Made by a program: the position numbers and the translations under genes. Below are positions 34,257 through 43,823 of a stretch of DNA of 64,000 bases, in pieces. A model generated the notes under the pieces. The model was not told where the DNA came from. It saw only the letters and a program-made list of their open reading frames with translations, and ran no database searches. The stretch comes from Paenibacillus spiritus (GTDB lineage Bacteria; Bacillota; Bacilli; Paenibacillales; Paenibacillaceae): assembly GCF_008710135.1 (NCBI RefSeq), contig NZ_VYKK01000026.1, positions 32,382 to 96,381 of the forward strand, given 5' to 3'. Numbering within the stretch: position 1 is the stretch's first letter; each line of letters begins with the position of its first letter.

Positions 34257-37200
34257 GCCACTCCCACCTCCAGTTGCTCCCGGACATAGCCGCTGAGCTG
34301 GCGGACCGTCGGGTAGATGAACACGTCGGCCACCTCCATATCAATCCGGAACTGCTCGGCGATCGGTTTGTAGATGCCGAAGGCCTTCAGGGAGTCGCCT
34401 CCCAGGTCCGTGAAGCTCTTGTCCACATCCACTTCCTGGAGATCCAGCACCGAGGCGAAGACGACGGTTACGAACTGTTCGACGGTATCCTGGCTGTCTG
34501 CGCCGACAAGGGTCAGCGCGTCATAGCTCTTGATGGCATAGCTGCCGGCTTCGCCGCCTTCCGCTGCGGCCGGCTTGGCCTCGGCGGCGTCCGCCCAGGT
34601 CTGCGGAAGCTGCATGTACGGGCCCAGATAGTCCGCCGCCCGGTTCCGGTTGAATTCGCCGGCAATGATTCGCGGCACGCCTGCGCCGAGGGACAGCTTG
34701 ATATATTCCCGTCCGATCAGCGTCGGGAGGGACTTCATCAGCAGATGCTCGTCAGCAGCCGCCATATCGCCGAACGCCAGCGCCATGCCCGTCTCGCTCC
34801 AGCCGGGCCACTGCACCGCCGTCATCCGGTTGTCCGCCAAGGCGGCTCCCTCCAGATAGGCATTGGCCAGCGTGTAGGCGAACTGTCCGGGCGATCCGGC
34901 GATTGTCGTCATGGAAGAGCTGGCTACGAAGAAGCGCAGCGGCTGTTCCCGCGTGTACCTGCGCAGCAGCGCCGTTCCCGTCACCTTCGGTCCGGTCACC
35001 TGGCGGAACTGCTCCCGGGTCTTGCTGAACAGCATCCCGTCTTCCGGCACGCCGGCCAGATGCACGACGCCGGCAATCGGTCCTTGTGCCGCCAGCTGCT
35101 CCAGCGTCTGCCGGACTTCCTCCTCCGAAGCCAGGTCGCAGCGGTGGAAGGTCATCTCTCCCCGGGCGGCCAGGTCCTGCAGCCGGAGGAGCTTGGCTTC
35201 TTCCTCCGCCGTCCGCGTCTCCTTCGCGGAGAGGACCGCCAGGGTGTCGGTCCGGCCCAGAACGGCAAGGCGGATGCCGGAGTGGAGGCGCTGAAGCTCT
35301 TCGGCATACTCCAGTCCGATGCCGCCGTAGCCGCCGGTGACGACGACGATGTCGCCGTCCGAGAGCTCGAAGCGGTTCGGCTCGGTATCGCCAAGCTCCG
35401 CCAGCGTCTCTTCGTACAGGACGCCGTTCTTAAGGATCAGCTTCTTGCCCGCCAGCTCTTCCTCCATGGCCAGACCGATCAGCCGGTCCACCGAGAAGTC
35501 ATCGCTCTGCACCATGATGGTGGAGAAGCCGGTGTTCTCCATGCCGAGGATGCGGGCCGAGCTCAGCAGCGCATACTGCAGCGGGTCCACGGTTCCCTCT
35601 GCCGAAGCGGTCAGCCCGCGGCCCGCGGCTGCAATCAGCTTCCCGCCGCGGCGAAGCAGCTTCGGAACCGCCTTGGCGAACCGGAAGTAGTGCCCCAGTT
35701 CCTCGTCCAGCTGTCCGGCCTCCGTCTCCTCTTCCCGGGAGAGCCACGGCGCGTAGATCACGGCGTCGTACCGTTCGCCGGCCGTCAGTTCCTGCCGGTA
35801 ATCGGCATAGGTTACGTCCGCCGTTCCCTCTGTCCAGATGCCGGCGGCGGCCGGGTCGCCTACAATCAGGGTCCGGGTACCGGCAAGCTCCGCAGCTCCC
35901 GTCTTCGGCGCGACCGAAGACGGCTCCCACCGGACGGTATGCAGCTGCGGACGGAAGTACACATTGGCAAAGGCCTTCATGCTGTATTTGTCCACAAAGG
36001 CGATCAGCTGTCCGTCCTCGGTATACACGGATACATTGCCCGTGATGACGTCATGGTCGGCTGCCGGATTGTACAGCATCTCGGTGACCGAGTAGACTTT
36101 GCGGGTAAACGGCACGCCGGTGAAGGTGAATTTGCCGTAGGACAGCGGCAGATAGGTCTTGCCGCACTCCTGGGCGCGCTCATACACCATGGCGCCCATC
36201 AGTCCATCCAGAATGGACGGATGGAGATGATACTCCTTCAGATCGTCCGCATACTTGGGATTGAGATCCAGCGAAAGTCTGACCAGGCCCGGCGTGTGGA
36301 AATCCATCTGGAAGTTGTGGCCGAAGAAGTCCCAGCGGCCCTTGAAGAAGCTGTTGTTCTCCGCGCCGAGAACCGCCGGAGCCAGCTCGCCGAACGAGTC
36401 GGTGGAAATGCGGCTCAGTTCGGCCGGTACGGCCTCCGCCTGTCTCATCGAGAAGACGGCATGCACGGTATAGTTCTCCAGCGCTTCCCCTTCGTAGGAG
36501 AAGGCCTCGACTTCAAGCTGGCCGCCCGCAAGCTTGTGGACGAGAACCGAGAAGCTCTTCGGCGTCTTGTCGTCAAGCTGGATCAGGCTCTTGAAGTACA
36601 GCTTGTCCAGCGTGTACGCCGGCGTCTTGTAGTAGAGCACCGCCAGTTCGGAAGCGAGCTGGGTGTACGTCGTTCCCGAGAAGGTCCGCTTGCCTCCGAT
36701 CCGGTGGTCGTCGACGAACCAGTCGTCCGGGTGCAGCGTAACCTGGTACACGTCCGTCTTCTCCGACCGGAGCGTCTGGCGGCGGATCAGTCTTCCGGCT
36801 ACAGGCTGGCCTTGCTCGGCCTTGACCGGCCGGCTGTACGTTTTGACATTCGCCCAGAGCACGACGCGCTTGAATTCAAATCCCGGCAGGGAGACCGTGA
36901 CCGCATCGCCGTAAGGGAAATCGTCGAAGGCCGACTCCAGTCCGTCCAGCGCAAGCCGCAGCCGCTCTTCCGCCGTAACCGACGCCCTGTCCGAACGCAG
37001 CCGGTGCTGGGTCAGCTTCTTCATGTCGGCGGACATTGCCGCTCCTTCGGAAGCCGCAATGCCGTCCGCCACGGTTCCGCTGTTCCGAAGAAGCGCGGCG
37101 GCTCCGCGGAGCTTGTCCGCCAGCTCCTCGCGGCTGGCGGCCAGGAATCCGACGGCCGAGGGATGGCGGTCTCTGCGGCGAAGCAGCGTATAGGACAGGT

Positions 37201-38737
37201 CCTTCAGCCGGTAGCGGTTCAAGTAATCGGCATGCTTGTCGAACTTATTCAGCACGACCAGAAGCTGCTCCGCGGTCGGGGCGCTGAACAGGAACGGATA
37301 CACCGTACCCGGCTCCTCCGGCTGCACCTTCCGTTCGTATTCCTCCAGAATGACGTGGGCGTTCGTTCCGCTGAAGCCGAAAGAGCTGACTCCGCCGCGG
37401 CGCGGGTACTTGCCCCGGACCCAGGCAGCGGGCTCGGTCGGGATATAGAACGGGCTGTCCACGAACCGGATATACTCGTTGGGCGCTTCGAACGAACGGT
37501 TGGGGAAGATCTCCTGGTTCTCCAGCGCCAGCGACATCTTGATCAGGCCGCCCACTCCGGCCGCGCCGACCGTATGGCCGATGTTCTCCTTGAGACTGGT
37601 CAGGGCGCAGAAGCCCCGCTTGCTCACATATTTCTTGTAGGCATCCGTCAGGCCTCTGGCCTCGATCGGATCGCCGAGCTTCGTTCCCGTTCCGTGGGCG
37701 TCGATGTACTCCACCGTCTCCGGCGAAATGCCGCTGCGCTCATAGGCGTCGATCAGCAGATCCTTCTGGGCGTGGGGGTTCGGCGCAGTCAGTCCGTTGG
37801 AGCGGCCGTCGCTGTTGATCATGCTGCCCCGGATGACGGCGTGGATGTTGTCGTTGTCCGCCACCGCATCCTTCAGCCGTTTCAGGATGACGATGCCGAC
37901 GCCTTCCCCGAAGATCGTGCCCTGCGATTCGGCGTCGAACACCTTCAGGAAGGAGCGGGGCGTCTCCACATTGCTGTACTGGTCGATGACGCTGCCCTGG
38001 CGGGGGAACAGGCCCAGGGCGATCCCGCCGACAATCGCGCTGTCGATCTCGTGGTCGCGCAGCGTTTTCACCGCCAGATGGGCCGCCACCAGCGAGGAGG
38101 AGCAGGCCGTGTCGATGACGAAGGACCCGCCGCTCAGGTTGTAGAGATAATTGAGCCGGCTCGCCAGAATGCCCTCCCAGTTGCCTGCGTTCACATGGGT
38201 CGAGTCCTCCTCGATCTCGGAGCGGTAGCTGGCCGTAATGGATTTGTCCTTGCCGATATAAATGGCCGTCCGGCTGTCCTTCACCCGGTCCAGAGTAAGG
38301 CCTGCGTCTTCAAGAGCAAGGTAGGAATGCTTCATTACCAGACGGTGCGTGGGATCGACATAGCGGGCTTCTTCACGGGACATGCCGAAGAATTCATAAT
38401 CGAAGTTGTCAATCTCCTCCAGATACGCTCCTTGTTCCTTGCACAGCCGGTCCAGGAAGTCCTCCGGGGTCGTCTTCAGGTGGGCCGCTCCGTTCAGCAG
38501 ATAGCTGTGGTCCTTCGGGATATAGGCAACGCGGTCTTGGGGAAACGTCTTGAAGCCGCGCTTGCTGTGCTTGATCGCCTGATAGAATTCAAAGGCGTCC
38601 CGGACGTCCGAGTACTCGCAGGACATGCCGACAATCGCGATGTCGTCCGGCAGAATCTCTTCCAGCAGGGACTTGCCGGTCTCGGCGTCGAGCTGCCCTT
38701 TTTGAACCTGGCCATAAATGTATTCGCTAGCTTGCAT
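34253..38737 (-). CDS. AT-less polyketide synthase module KS-DH-KR-ACP
   Basis: 1494-residue PKS. KS, residues 31-465: VIDTACSSSL (Cys212), DAHGTGT (His348), KENIGHT (His388). A relic linker 480-560 follows, with no acyltransferase. DH, 660-925: DDHRIGGKRTFSG (His678; the usual Pro of HxxxGxxxxP is Ser) and HPSILDGLMG (Asp844). KR, about 940-1370: VVTGGYGGIG, Lys1251, Ser1273, Tyr1288, Asn1292; VPEDG suggests a B-type ketoreductase. ACP, 1410-1490: DLGGDSLKA (Ser1449). It should add one malonyl unit and reduce it to the alkene level. Malonyl must come from the discrete AT at 42662. An N-terminal 30-residue helix may be a docking segment. Confidence 0.95.
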   Translation of the reverse strand: MQASEYIYGQVQKGQLDAETGKSLLEEILPDDIAIVGMSCEYSDVRDAFEFYQAIKHSKRGFKTFPQDRVAYIPKDHSYLLNGAAHLKTTPEDFLDRLCKEQGAYLEEIDNFDYEFFGMSREEARYVDPTHRLVMKHSYLALEDAGLTLDRVKDSRTAIYIGKDKSITASYRSEIEEDSTHVNAGNWEGILASRLNYLYNLSGGSFVIDTACSSSLVAAHLAVKTLRDHEIDSAIVGGIALGLFPRQGSVIDQYSNVETPRSFLKVFDAESQGTIFGEGVGIVILKRLKDAVADNDNIHAVIRGSMINSDGRSNGLTAPNPHAQKDLLIDAYERSGISPETVEYIDAHGTGTKLGDPIEARGLTDAYKKYVSKRGFCALTSLKENIGHTVGAAGVGGLIKMSLALENQEIFPNRSFEAPNEYIRFVDSPFYIPTEPAAWVRGKYPRRGGVSSFGFSGTNAHVILEEYERKVQPEEPGTVYPFLFSAPTAEQLLVVLNKFDKHADYLNRYRLKDLSYTLLRRRDRHPSAVGFLAASREELADKLRGAAALLRNSGTVADGIAASEGAAMSADMKKLTQHRLRSDRASVTAEERLRLALDGLESAFDDFPYGDAVTVSLPGFEFKRVVLWANVKTYSRPVKAEQGQPVAGRLIRRQTLRSEKTDVYQVTLHPDDWFVDDHRIGGKRTFSGTTYTQLASELAVLYYKTPAYTLDKLYFKSLIQLDDKTPKSFSVLVHKLAGGQLEVEAFSYEGEALENYTVHAVFSMRQAEAVPAELSRISTDSFGELAPAVLGAENNSFFKGRWDFFGHNFQMDFHTPGLVRLSLDLNPKYADDLKEYHLHPSILDGLMGAMVYERAQECGKTYLPLSYGKFTFTGVPFTRKVYSVTEMLYNPAADHDVITGNVSVYTEDGQLIAFVDKYSMKAFANVYFRPQLHTVRWEPSSVAPKTGAAELAGTRTLIVGDPAAAGIWTEGTADVTYADYRQELTAGERYDAVIYAPWLSREEETEAGQLDEELGHYFRFAKAVPKLLRRGGKLIAAAGRGLTASAEGTVDPLQYALLSSARILGMENTGFSTIMVQSDDFSVDRLIGLAMEEELAGKKLILKNGVLYEETLAELGDTEPNRFELSDGDIVVVTGGYGGIGLEYAEELQRLHSGIRLAVLGRTDTLAVLSAKETRTAEEEAKLLRLQDLAARGEMTFHRCDLASEEEVRQTLEQLAAQGPIAGVVHLAGVPEDGMLFSKTREQFRQVTGPKVTGTALLRRYTREQPLRFFVASSSMTTIAGSPGQFAYTLANAYLEGAALADNRMTAVQWPGWSETGMALAFGDMAAADEHLLMKSLPTLIGREYIKLSLGAGVPRIIAGEFNRNRAADYLGPYMQLPQTWADAAEAKPAAAEGGEAGSYAIKSYDALTLVGADSQDTVEQFVTVVFASVLDLQEVDVDKSFTDLGGDSLKAFGIYKPIAEQFRIDMEVADVFIYPTVRQLSGYVREQLEVGVA

Positions 38738-38762
38738 GGGGAATCGCCTCTTTTCGGATAGG

Positions 38763-41700
38763 TTATGCGTTCAGGAACGCGAGGATATCGGCGGGATCAA
38801 ACCGCGGTTCGCCTGCCGTCTCTTCCGCCGCCTGCACGGCGGCCCGGTCTCCCGGACACCCGCCGGCAAGAGCGGCCTGTCCCTCAATCGTGGACACGGA
38901 GAACAGGGTCGTGACATCGAAGACGCCGGGGTAAATCCGGTTCAGCTCATCGCACAATTGCACAATCGTAATGGAATCTCCGCCTTGTTCAAAAAAGCTG
39001 ACCGACGGATCATATTCGTCTTCGCCAAGGGTAAGCTTCCAGGCATGCAGCACCCCGTCATGCCCGCTAAGGTCCGCTGCGCCTGCCGCTGCTCCGCTGC
39101 TTCCGGCGATTGCCGCAGCTCCCGCTTCCGCCTTCGGCCGGGGGGCCGGGGCCAGCAGGGACGTGTAGGCTTCAGCAGCCGGGCCCGTCAGCCGGAACAT
39201 CGAGGCATACCGTTCGCCGGACTGGATGAAGCGGTCAAGCAGCGCCGCTCCCCGCTCCCGGTCCACCTTCTCGAAGAAGGGATCGGCCTGTCCGGCCGAC
39301 ATGCCCGTATCCGACCAGCCGGTCAGATTGAGCGTCCGGACGCTGCCTTCCGCAAGTGCCAGGCCCGACTGGTACGCGTTAGCCATGCAGTACTCCGCCT
39401 GGCCCACCGCCCCGATCAGTCCGGCGAGCGAGGAGAAGTGGAAGATGGCCTTTGCCTCGCCGAAGCAGCGGCCGAGCAGTGCGGAACCGGCGATTTTGGA
39501 TTCCGCCTTCTTGCGGAAGTCCCCTTCCGTCTTGTTCAGGAACAGCCCCTGCGCCGGTTCGCCCGCAAAGTTCAGCACGGCGGCGATGCCGCCGGCGCGG
39601 TCCGCGAATGCCCGGACCTGCGCTTCGTCCGTAATGTCCAGCCGGACATAGCGGACGTTGGGGCCGGCCGGGCCGAAGCCGGAGCCGAAATGGGACGCTT
39701 CATCCTGCGGCCAAGCGGGCATTTCTTCCCGGCGTCCGGCGGCGATGAACTGCGTCCCGGGATACCGGCTGGATGCGTATGCCAGATACGCCCTTCCGAT
39801 GCCCGATCCGCCGCCCGGCACCAGAACCGTATCGCCGTCCGCGAAGAGCGGCGTCTTCGGCGCTGCGGGCTGGAACCGTTTCAGCCGCACGGCGTACCAT
39901 TCGCCGCCGCGCTGGACGAGCCACGATTCCCCGGAAGGCTCCAACCGCTCCAGCCGGCCGGTCTGCGTATAGTCCGTGTCGATGAGGACTACGGCGTAAC
40001 GGACCTCCAGCCGGAGGGAATGCAGGCCGAGCGCCACAGCCCGGTTCCCCGGGCTCACCCCGGTTCCCTCCGTTCCTCCGGTCAGCCCGTTCGTCACGTA
40101 GGTCAGCCGGTTCAGTCCCGGCCAGCCATTGAGCTTAAGCAGCACCTGTCCAAGCTCATAAGTGCGCCCGGCGATATCGTCTTCGCCGCTGCAGTTCCGG
40201 TCCCACAGGAACAGCTCGGCGGCACCCTGCCGCTCCAGATTCGGCAGCAGCTCCAGCAGCTCCCGGACACTGGCAAAGTACCGGACCGGGGCTTCCGCCT
40301 CGACCGTTCCCCGCAGCGATTCATGCGCCAGGTGCAGCGTGTCCGGCGCCGGAGCTTCCCGGAACTCCGCAAAGGCCGGTACCAGCTGCTCCCGGTGGAA
40401 GAAGCCCCGCAGCTCCGCGGGCTCGGCTCCGGCGGCGTCCCGCGCCGCATTCTTGGCCTGATAGCCGCGGGCCGACAGCGCCAGCCTTCCCTGCCCGTCG
40501 AACAGGTCCACGTCGAAGGACAGAATGACATGTCCCCGTTCATCTCGGGTCCGCTCGCGCAGCCGGATCTCTGACTGGAGAACCGGTCCAGCCAGGGCGG
40601 TCTGCCGGACCGACACCTCGTTCCAGAGCCAGGGGAATACGATCTCGTCCGGCTCGGCCAGTCGGTTCAGCGCATTGAAGGCCGGGTCCAGCATCGCGGG
40701 GTAAAAAGCATACTGCCCGAACTCCCGCTCCAGCCCTTCCGGCACCCGGAGCCGGACAACCGCCCGGTCCAGCTCCTCGCTGACCCAGAGCTCATCGACC
40801 ACTTCCCAGCGGCGGGAGACGGCGATGTCCTCGCAGGTCTCGCCCACCTGGCTCGTTACCGGAAGGCTGCGCATGCCGGCTGTCGCCGGTTCCGCCAGCG
40901 CATGCCGCTCGGGCTCCTCCTGCCGAAGCTTCTCCTGCGGGAGCCTCTCCCGCAGCTCGAATTGCAGCCAGGGAAGCGTGGTCTCCTCCAGCGTGTAATG
41001 CACACTCCCCTTCAGCGCCTGCTTGTCCAGCTCCAGCGTAACGGTAAATCCGCCGCTGAAGACGGAGAGCTGGCGCAGCAGATGCAGATGGGCCAGATCG
41101 TACTTCTCGAGGCTGTAGGCCGTTCCGCCCAGTCCCTGGGCCAGAATCTCGAAGACGGCGGTCCCGACCATAAGATGCTCCGAGCCGAATTTATGCTCGG
41201 CGATCTCCCAGTGCTTCCGGCTGTGCAGCGGGAACTGCACCAGAAGCCGCCGCTCGCTCTCCATCCGCTGAAGCGCATGGCGGACCTTGAAGGAGTTGCC
41301 TTCCTTCGGGAACCAGTACCGGGCCAACCGAAGCGGAAGAGCGCCTTCCGGCCGCTCCGCCTGCGGCTCCCCGGCCCAGCCTTCCAGAACGACATGGGCG
41401 TTCGTGCCGGTCATTCCGAACGAGCTGACGCCTGCCAGCGCGTCCGGCGCAAGCGCCTCGCACCGCTCGGGAATGTAGAACGGAGAAGGCACGAACTCGA
41501 TTTCTTCGTTCGGCACCCGGAAGTCGGGATGCGGCAGCACCGTCCGGTAATGTAGGGACAGGGCCGACTTGATGAGAGAGAACAAGCCGGACGCGACATC
41601 AAGGTGGCCGAAGTTGGATTTCCCGGCGGTCAGGGCGACCGTCTGCGCCTTCAATCCGCGGGCCAGGAAATAGGCGTTCAGCGCCTCGAACTCGATCGTA

Positions 41701-42626
41701 TCGCCGATGGCCGTTCCCGTTCCGTGGGCTTCGACAAAAGCGAGCCGGCCCACACCGTCTCCCACCGGCGCCCAGGCTTCCCGCAGAAGTCTGGCCTGCG
41801 CTTCGGGGTTCGGCGACGACATATTCATGGTCTGCCCGTCGTTGTTCAGCGAATAATTGCGAATAAGTGCATAGATCCGGTCGCCGTCCCGCTCGGCATC
41901 CTCGCGCCGCTTCAGAATAACGCTGCATACGCCCTCTCCGATCGACGTGCCGGTGCTGCGCTCGTCGAACGACCGGGTCTTCCCGTCTGCGGCCAGGATG
42001 TTCACCAGCTTGTCCTTGCGGAGACCGGGCTTGACATAGACGTTGACGCTGACCGCCACCGCCCGGTCTACGATGCGTCGCCGGAGATCCTCCGACGCCT
42101 GGATGACCGAGACCAGCGAGGAGGAGCAGGCCGTATCGGTCATCAGCGAGGGCCCGCGGAGGTCGTACACGAAGTTGATTCGGCTTGAAATGGTCGAGTT
42201 CAGCATGCCGAGCAGCTCGGGCGTCAGCCCTTCTTCCTGAAGAAGCTGCTGGTACTGGTACTGCTGGGTCGTATTCACGCTGCCGTACACGCCGCTTCGC
42301 GATCCCCGGATCGAATCCAGGCAGCCCGCGTCGTGCATGGCCCGGGTAGCGGACAGGAGCGCCAGCCGCTGGTTGGGGTCCATGTAGTCGGCACTTTTTT
42401 GCGAAAGACCGAACCGCTTGTGGTCGAATTCATCAATGCGCTGCAGGTAGGAACCCGGCATGAACGGCGATTCCCCCGCCGGCAGCCCGAGCTGCTCGCT
42501 CCGCGCCGCCGGAAATGCGCCGCCGGAGACCCTTCCGTCCCGGAGATCGCGCCAGACCTCGCGGACATCCCCGCATCCGGGAAGCATGAGATCCAGACCG
42601 GTAATTGCAATATCGCCTGTTAGCAC
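38763..42626 (-). CDS. AT-less polyketide synthase module KS-DH-KR-ACP
   Basis: 1287-residue PKS with a GTG start at 42626 after AAGGAG. KS, 5-420: MTDTACSSSL (Cys167), EAHGTGT (His301), KSNFGHL (His341). No AT follows. DH, about 470-725: SEHLMVGTAVFE (His484, with Glu in place of the motif Pro) and YPAMLDPAFN (Asp647). KR, about 740-1120: LVPGGGSGIG (usual T of VTGG is P), Lys1044, Ser1065, Tyr1079, Asn1083; no LDD motif, so A-type-like. ACP, 1188-1255: EQGGDSITIV (Ser1218). The 1260-1287 tail may dock to the next PKS. It sits between the AT gene and the second PKS gene. Confidence 0.95.
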   Translation of the reverse strand: MLTGDIAITGLDLMLPGCGDVREVWRDLRDGRVSGGAFPAARSEQLGLPAGESPFMPGSYLQRIDEFDHKRFGLSQKSADYMDPNQRLALLSATRAMHDAGCLDSIRGSRSGVYGSVNTTQQYQYQQLLQEEGLTPELLGMLNSTISSRINFVYDLRGPSLMTDTACSSSLVSVIQASEDLRRRIVDRAVAVSVNVYVKPGLRKDKLVNILAADGKTRSFDERSTGTSIGEGVCSVILKRREDAERDGDRIYALIRNYSLNNDGQTMNMSSPNPEAQARLLREAWAPVGDGVGRLAFVEAHGTGTAIGDTIEFEALNAYFLARGLKAQTVALTAGKSNFGHLDVASGLFSLIKSALSLHYRTVLPHPDFRVPNEEIEFVPSPFYIPERCEALAPDALAGVSSFGMTGTNAHVVLEGWAGEPQAERPEGALPLRLARYWFPKEGNSFKVRHALQRMESERRLLVQFPLHSRKHWEIAEHKFGSEHLMVGTAVFEILAQGLGGTAYSLEKYDLAHLHLLRQLSVFSGGFTVTLELDKQALKGSVHYTLEETTLPWLQFELRERLPQEKLRQEEPERHALAEPATAGMRSLPVTSQVGETCEDIAVSRRWEVVDELWVSEELDRAVVRLRVPEGLEREFGQYAFYPAMLDPAFNALNRLAEPDEIVFPWLWNEVSVRQTALAGPVLQSEIRLRERTRDERGHVILSFDVDLFDGQGRLALSARGYQAKNAARDAAGAEPAELRGFFHREQLVPAFAEFREAPAPDTLHLAHESLRGTVEAEAPVRYFASVRELLELLPNLERQGAAELFLWDRNCSGEDDIAGRTYELGQVLLKLNGWPGLNRLTYVTNGLTGGTEGTGVSPGNRAVALGLHSLRLEVRYAVVLIDTDYTQTGRLERLEPSGESWLVQRGGEWYAVRLKRFQPAAPKTPLFADGDTVLVPGGGSGIGRAYLAYASSRYPGTQFIAAGRREEMPAWPQDEASHFGSGFGPAGPNVRYVRLDITDEAQVRAFADRAGGIAAVLNFAGEPAQGLFLNKTEGDFRKKAESKIAGSALLGRCFGEAKAIFHFSSLAGLIGAVGQAEYCMANAYQSGLALAEGSVRTLNLTGWSDTGMSAGQADPFFEKVDRERGAALLDRFIQSGERYASMFRLTGPAAEAYTSLLAPAPRPKAEAGAAAIAGSSGAAAGAADLSGHDGVLHAWKLTLGEDEYDPSVSFFEQGGDSITIVQLCDELNRIYPGVFDVTTLFSVSTIEGQAALAGGCPGDRAAVQAAEETAGEPRFDPADILAFLNA

Positions 42627-42661
42627 CTTCTCATCTCCTTCCCGACTCCAATCGGGTCCAG

Positions 42662-43822
42662 TTATCCGGCCTTCCAGGCCAGCTTGCGGCAGTGATAATG
42701 GATCTGCTCCTCGGGAACCTTCTTCGTCTTCAGAATCAGCTCCAGCAGCTCCAGGGTCCGCCGCACCTCCTCCGCCGTCACCGGCTTGCCGATCTGCGAT
42801 TTGATCTGGTTATACCCGCTGACCACAACGTGATCGTAGGCTTCGGCATCGTCGCTGCCGTTCTTGGTCGAGACGATCACTCCCAATGCGCGGGAGAAGA
42901 GATCGTAATGGCGGTCCACTTCCAGATCGTCCTTCAGCTCGGCGGCGAGGGCTTCTCTCAGCGCTTCCGTATGGAAGGCGTCCACCTTCGCCTGGCCTGC
43001 CAGCATCCCGGCGAACATCCCCCCCGGCGACAGGTCGATGAACCGCTGCACCCCCTGCTTCAGCGCGTAATCCACCGACTGCTTCCACAGAACCGGATGG
43101 ACAATCTGGGCCGCTATTTCTTCCCGGACCCGTTCGGTACGGTACAAGCCGGCTTCCCGGTTGCCAATGACATGCATGGACAGATGCGTCTGGCAGGACC
43201 ACCCTTCCAGAGCGGCGTATACCGAATCGGCCGCGGTCTGCATATACGGCGTGTGGAACGCTCCGCTGACTCCGAGCACGACGCCCTCCAGCCCGTTCGC
43301 GGCGGCAAAAGCCTGAATCGCTTCCCGGCCTCCGGCAATCACCGTCTGCTTGGCGGAATTGAAGTTGGCCATGTAGATGCCGCTGCCTTCCTTGACCAGC
43401 GCCTGAACCGTCTCCGGCGGCGCGAAGATCGCCATCATCCCCGTGCTCTCCTGGCTCCCGATGGCCGTCTTCATCGCCGTTCCCCGCAGATCGACCAGCC
43501 GCAGCCCTTCTTCGTAGCTCCAGGCTCCGGCAATCGTCAGCGCCGTCAGCTCGCCCAGGCTGTGTCCCAGCACGTACCGCGGATACAATCCGATCTTCTT
43601 CCGGTATAGTTGGTACATGCACATCGACCCGACATACGTAGCAAGCTGGGCCAGGCGCGTATCCTTGCTGAGATCGTCGGAGAACCATTCGCGCACGGGC
43701 TCTCCCAGCACGGCTTCGGCCTGTTCGATCAGCGCGAGCGTATCTTCTTCCTCCAGCCAGGTCCGGACCGTCTCGGCCGGAAATTTGGTTCCCTGTCCTG
43801 CCAGCAGCAGCGCAATGTTCAT
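42662..43822 (-). CDS. Discrete (trans) malonyl-CoA acyltransferase
   Basis: 386-residue FabD-like enzyme, ATG at 43822 with AAGGAGG. Motifs: LLLAGQGTKF at the start, GHSLGE (Ser88), the carboxylate-binding Arg113 in VDLRG, and GAFHTPYM (His190), which indicates malonyl rather than methylmalonyl. The C-terminal 80 residues (STKNGSDDAEAYDHVVVSGYNQIKSQI) match a tail I recall from trans-AT PKS acyltransferases. It should load both AT-less PKS modules. It starts one base after the stop codon of the C-PCP gene. Confidence 0.94.
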   Translation of the reverse strand: MNIALLLAGQGTKFPAETVRTWLEEEDTLALIEQAEAVLGEPVREWFSDDLSKDTRLAQLATYVGSMCMYQLYRKKIGLYPRYVLGHSLGELTALTIAGAWSYEEGLRLVDLRGTAMKTAIGSQESTGMMAIFAPPETVQALVKEGSGIYMANFNSAKQTVIAGGREAIQAFAAANGLEGVVLGVSGAFHTPYMQTAADSVYAALEGWSCQTHLSMHVIGNREAGLYRTERVREEIAAQIVHPVLWKQSVDYALKQGVQRFIDLSPGGMFAGMLAGQAKVDAFHTEALREALAAELKDDLEVDRHYDLFSRALGVIVSTKNGSDDAEAYDHVVVSGYNQIKSQIGKPVTAEEVRRTLELLELILKTKKVPEEQIHYHCRKLAWKAG

Positions 43823-43823
43823 T

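Noticed and set aside
34241..38761. A 1500-codon open frame on the plus strand opposite the PKS gene
   Set aside because: It is an antisense shadow of the GC-rich PKS coding frame; the minus-strand frame has complete KS, DH, KR and ACP motifs and good ribosome sites.
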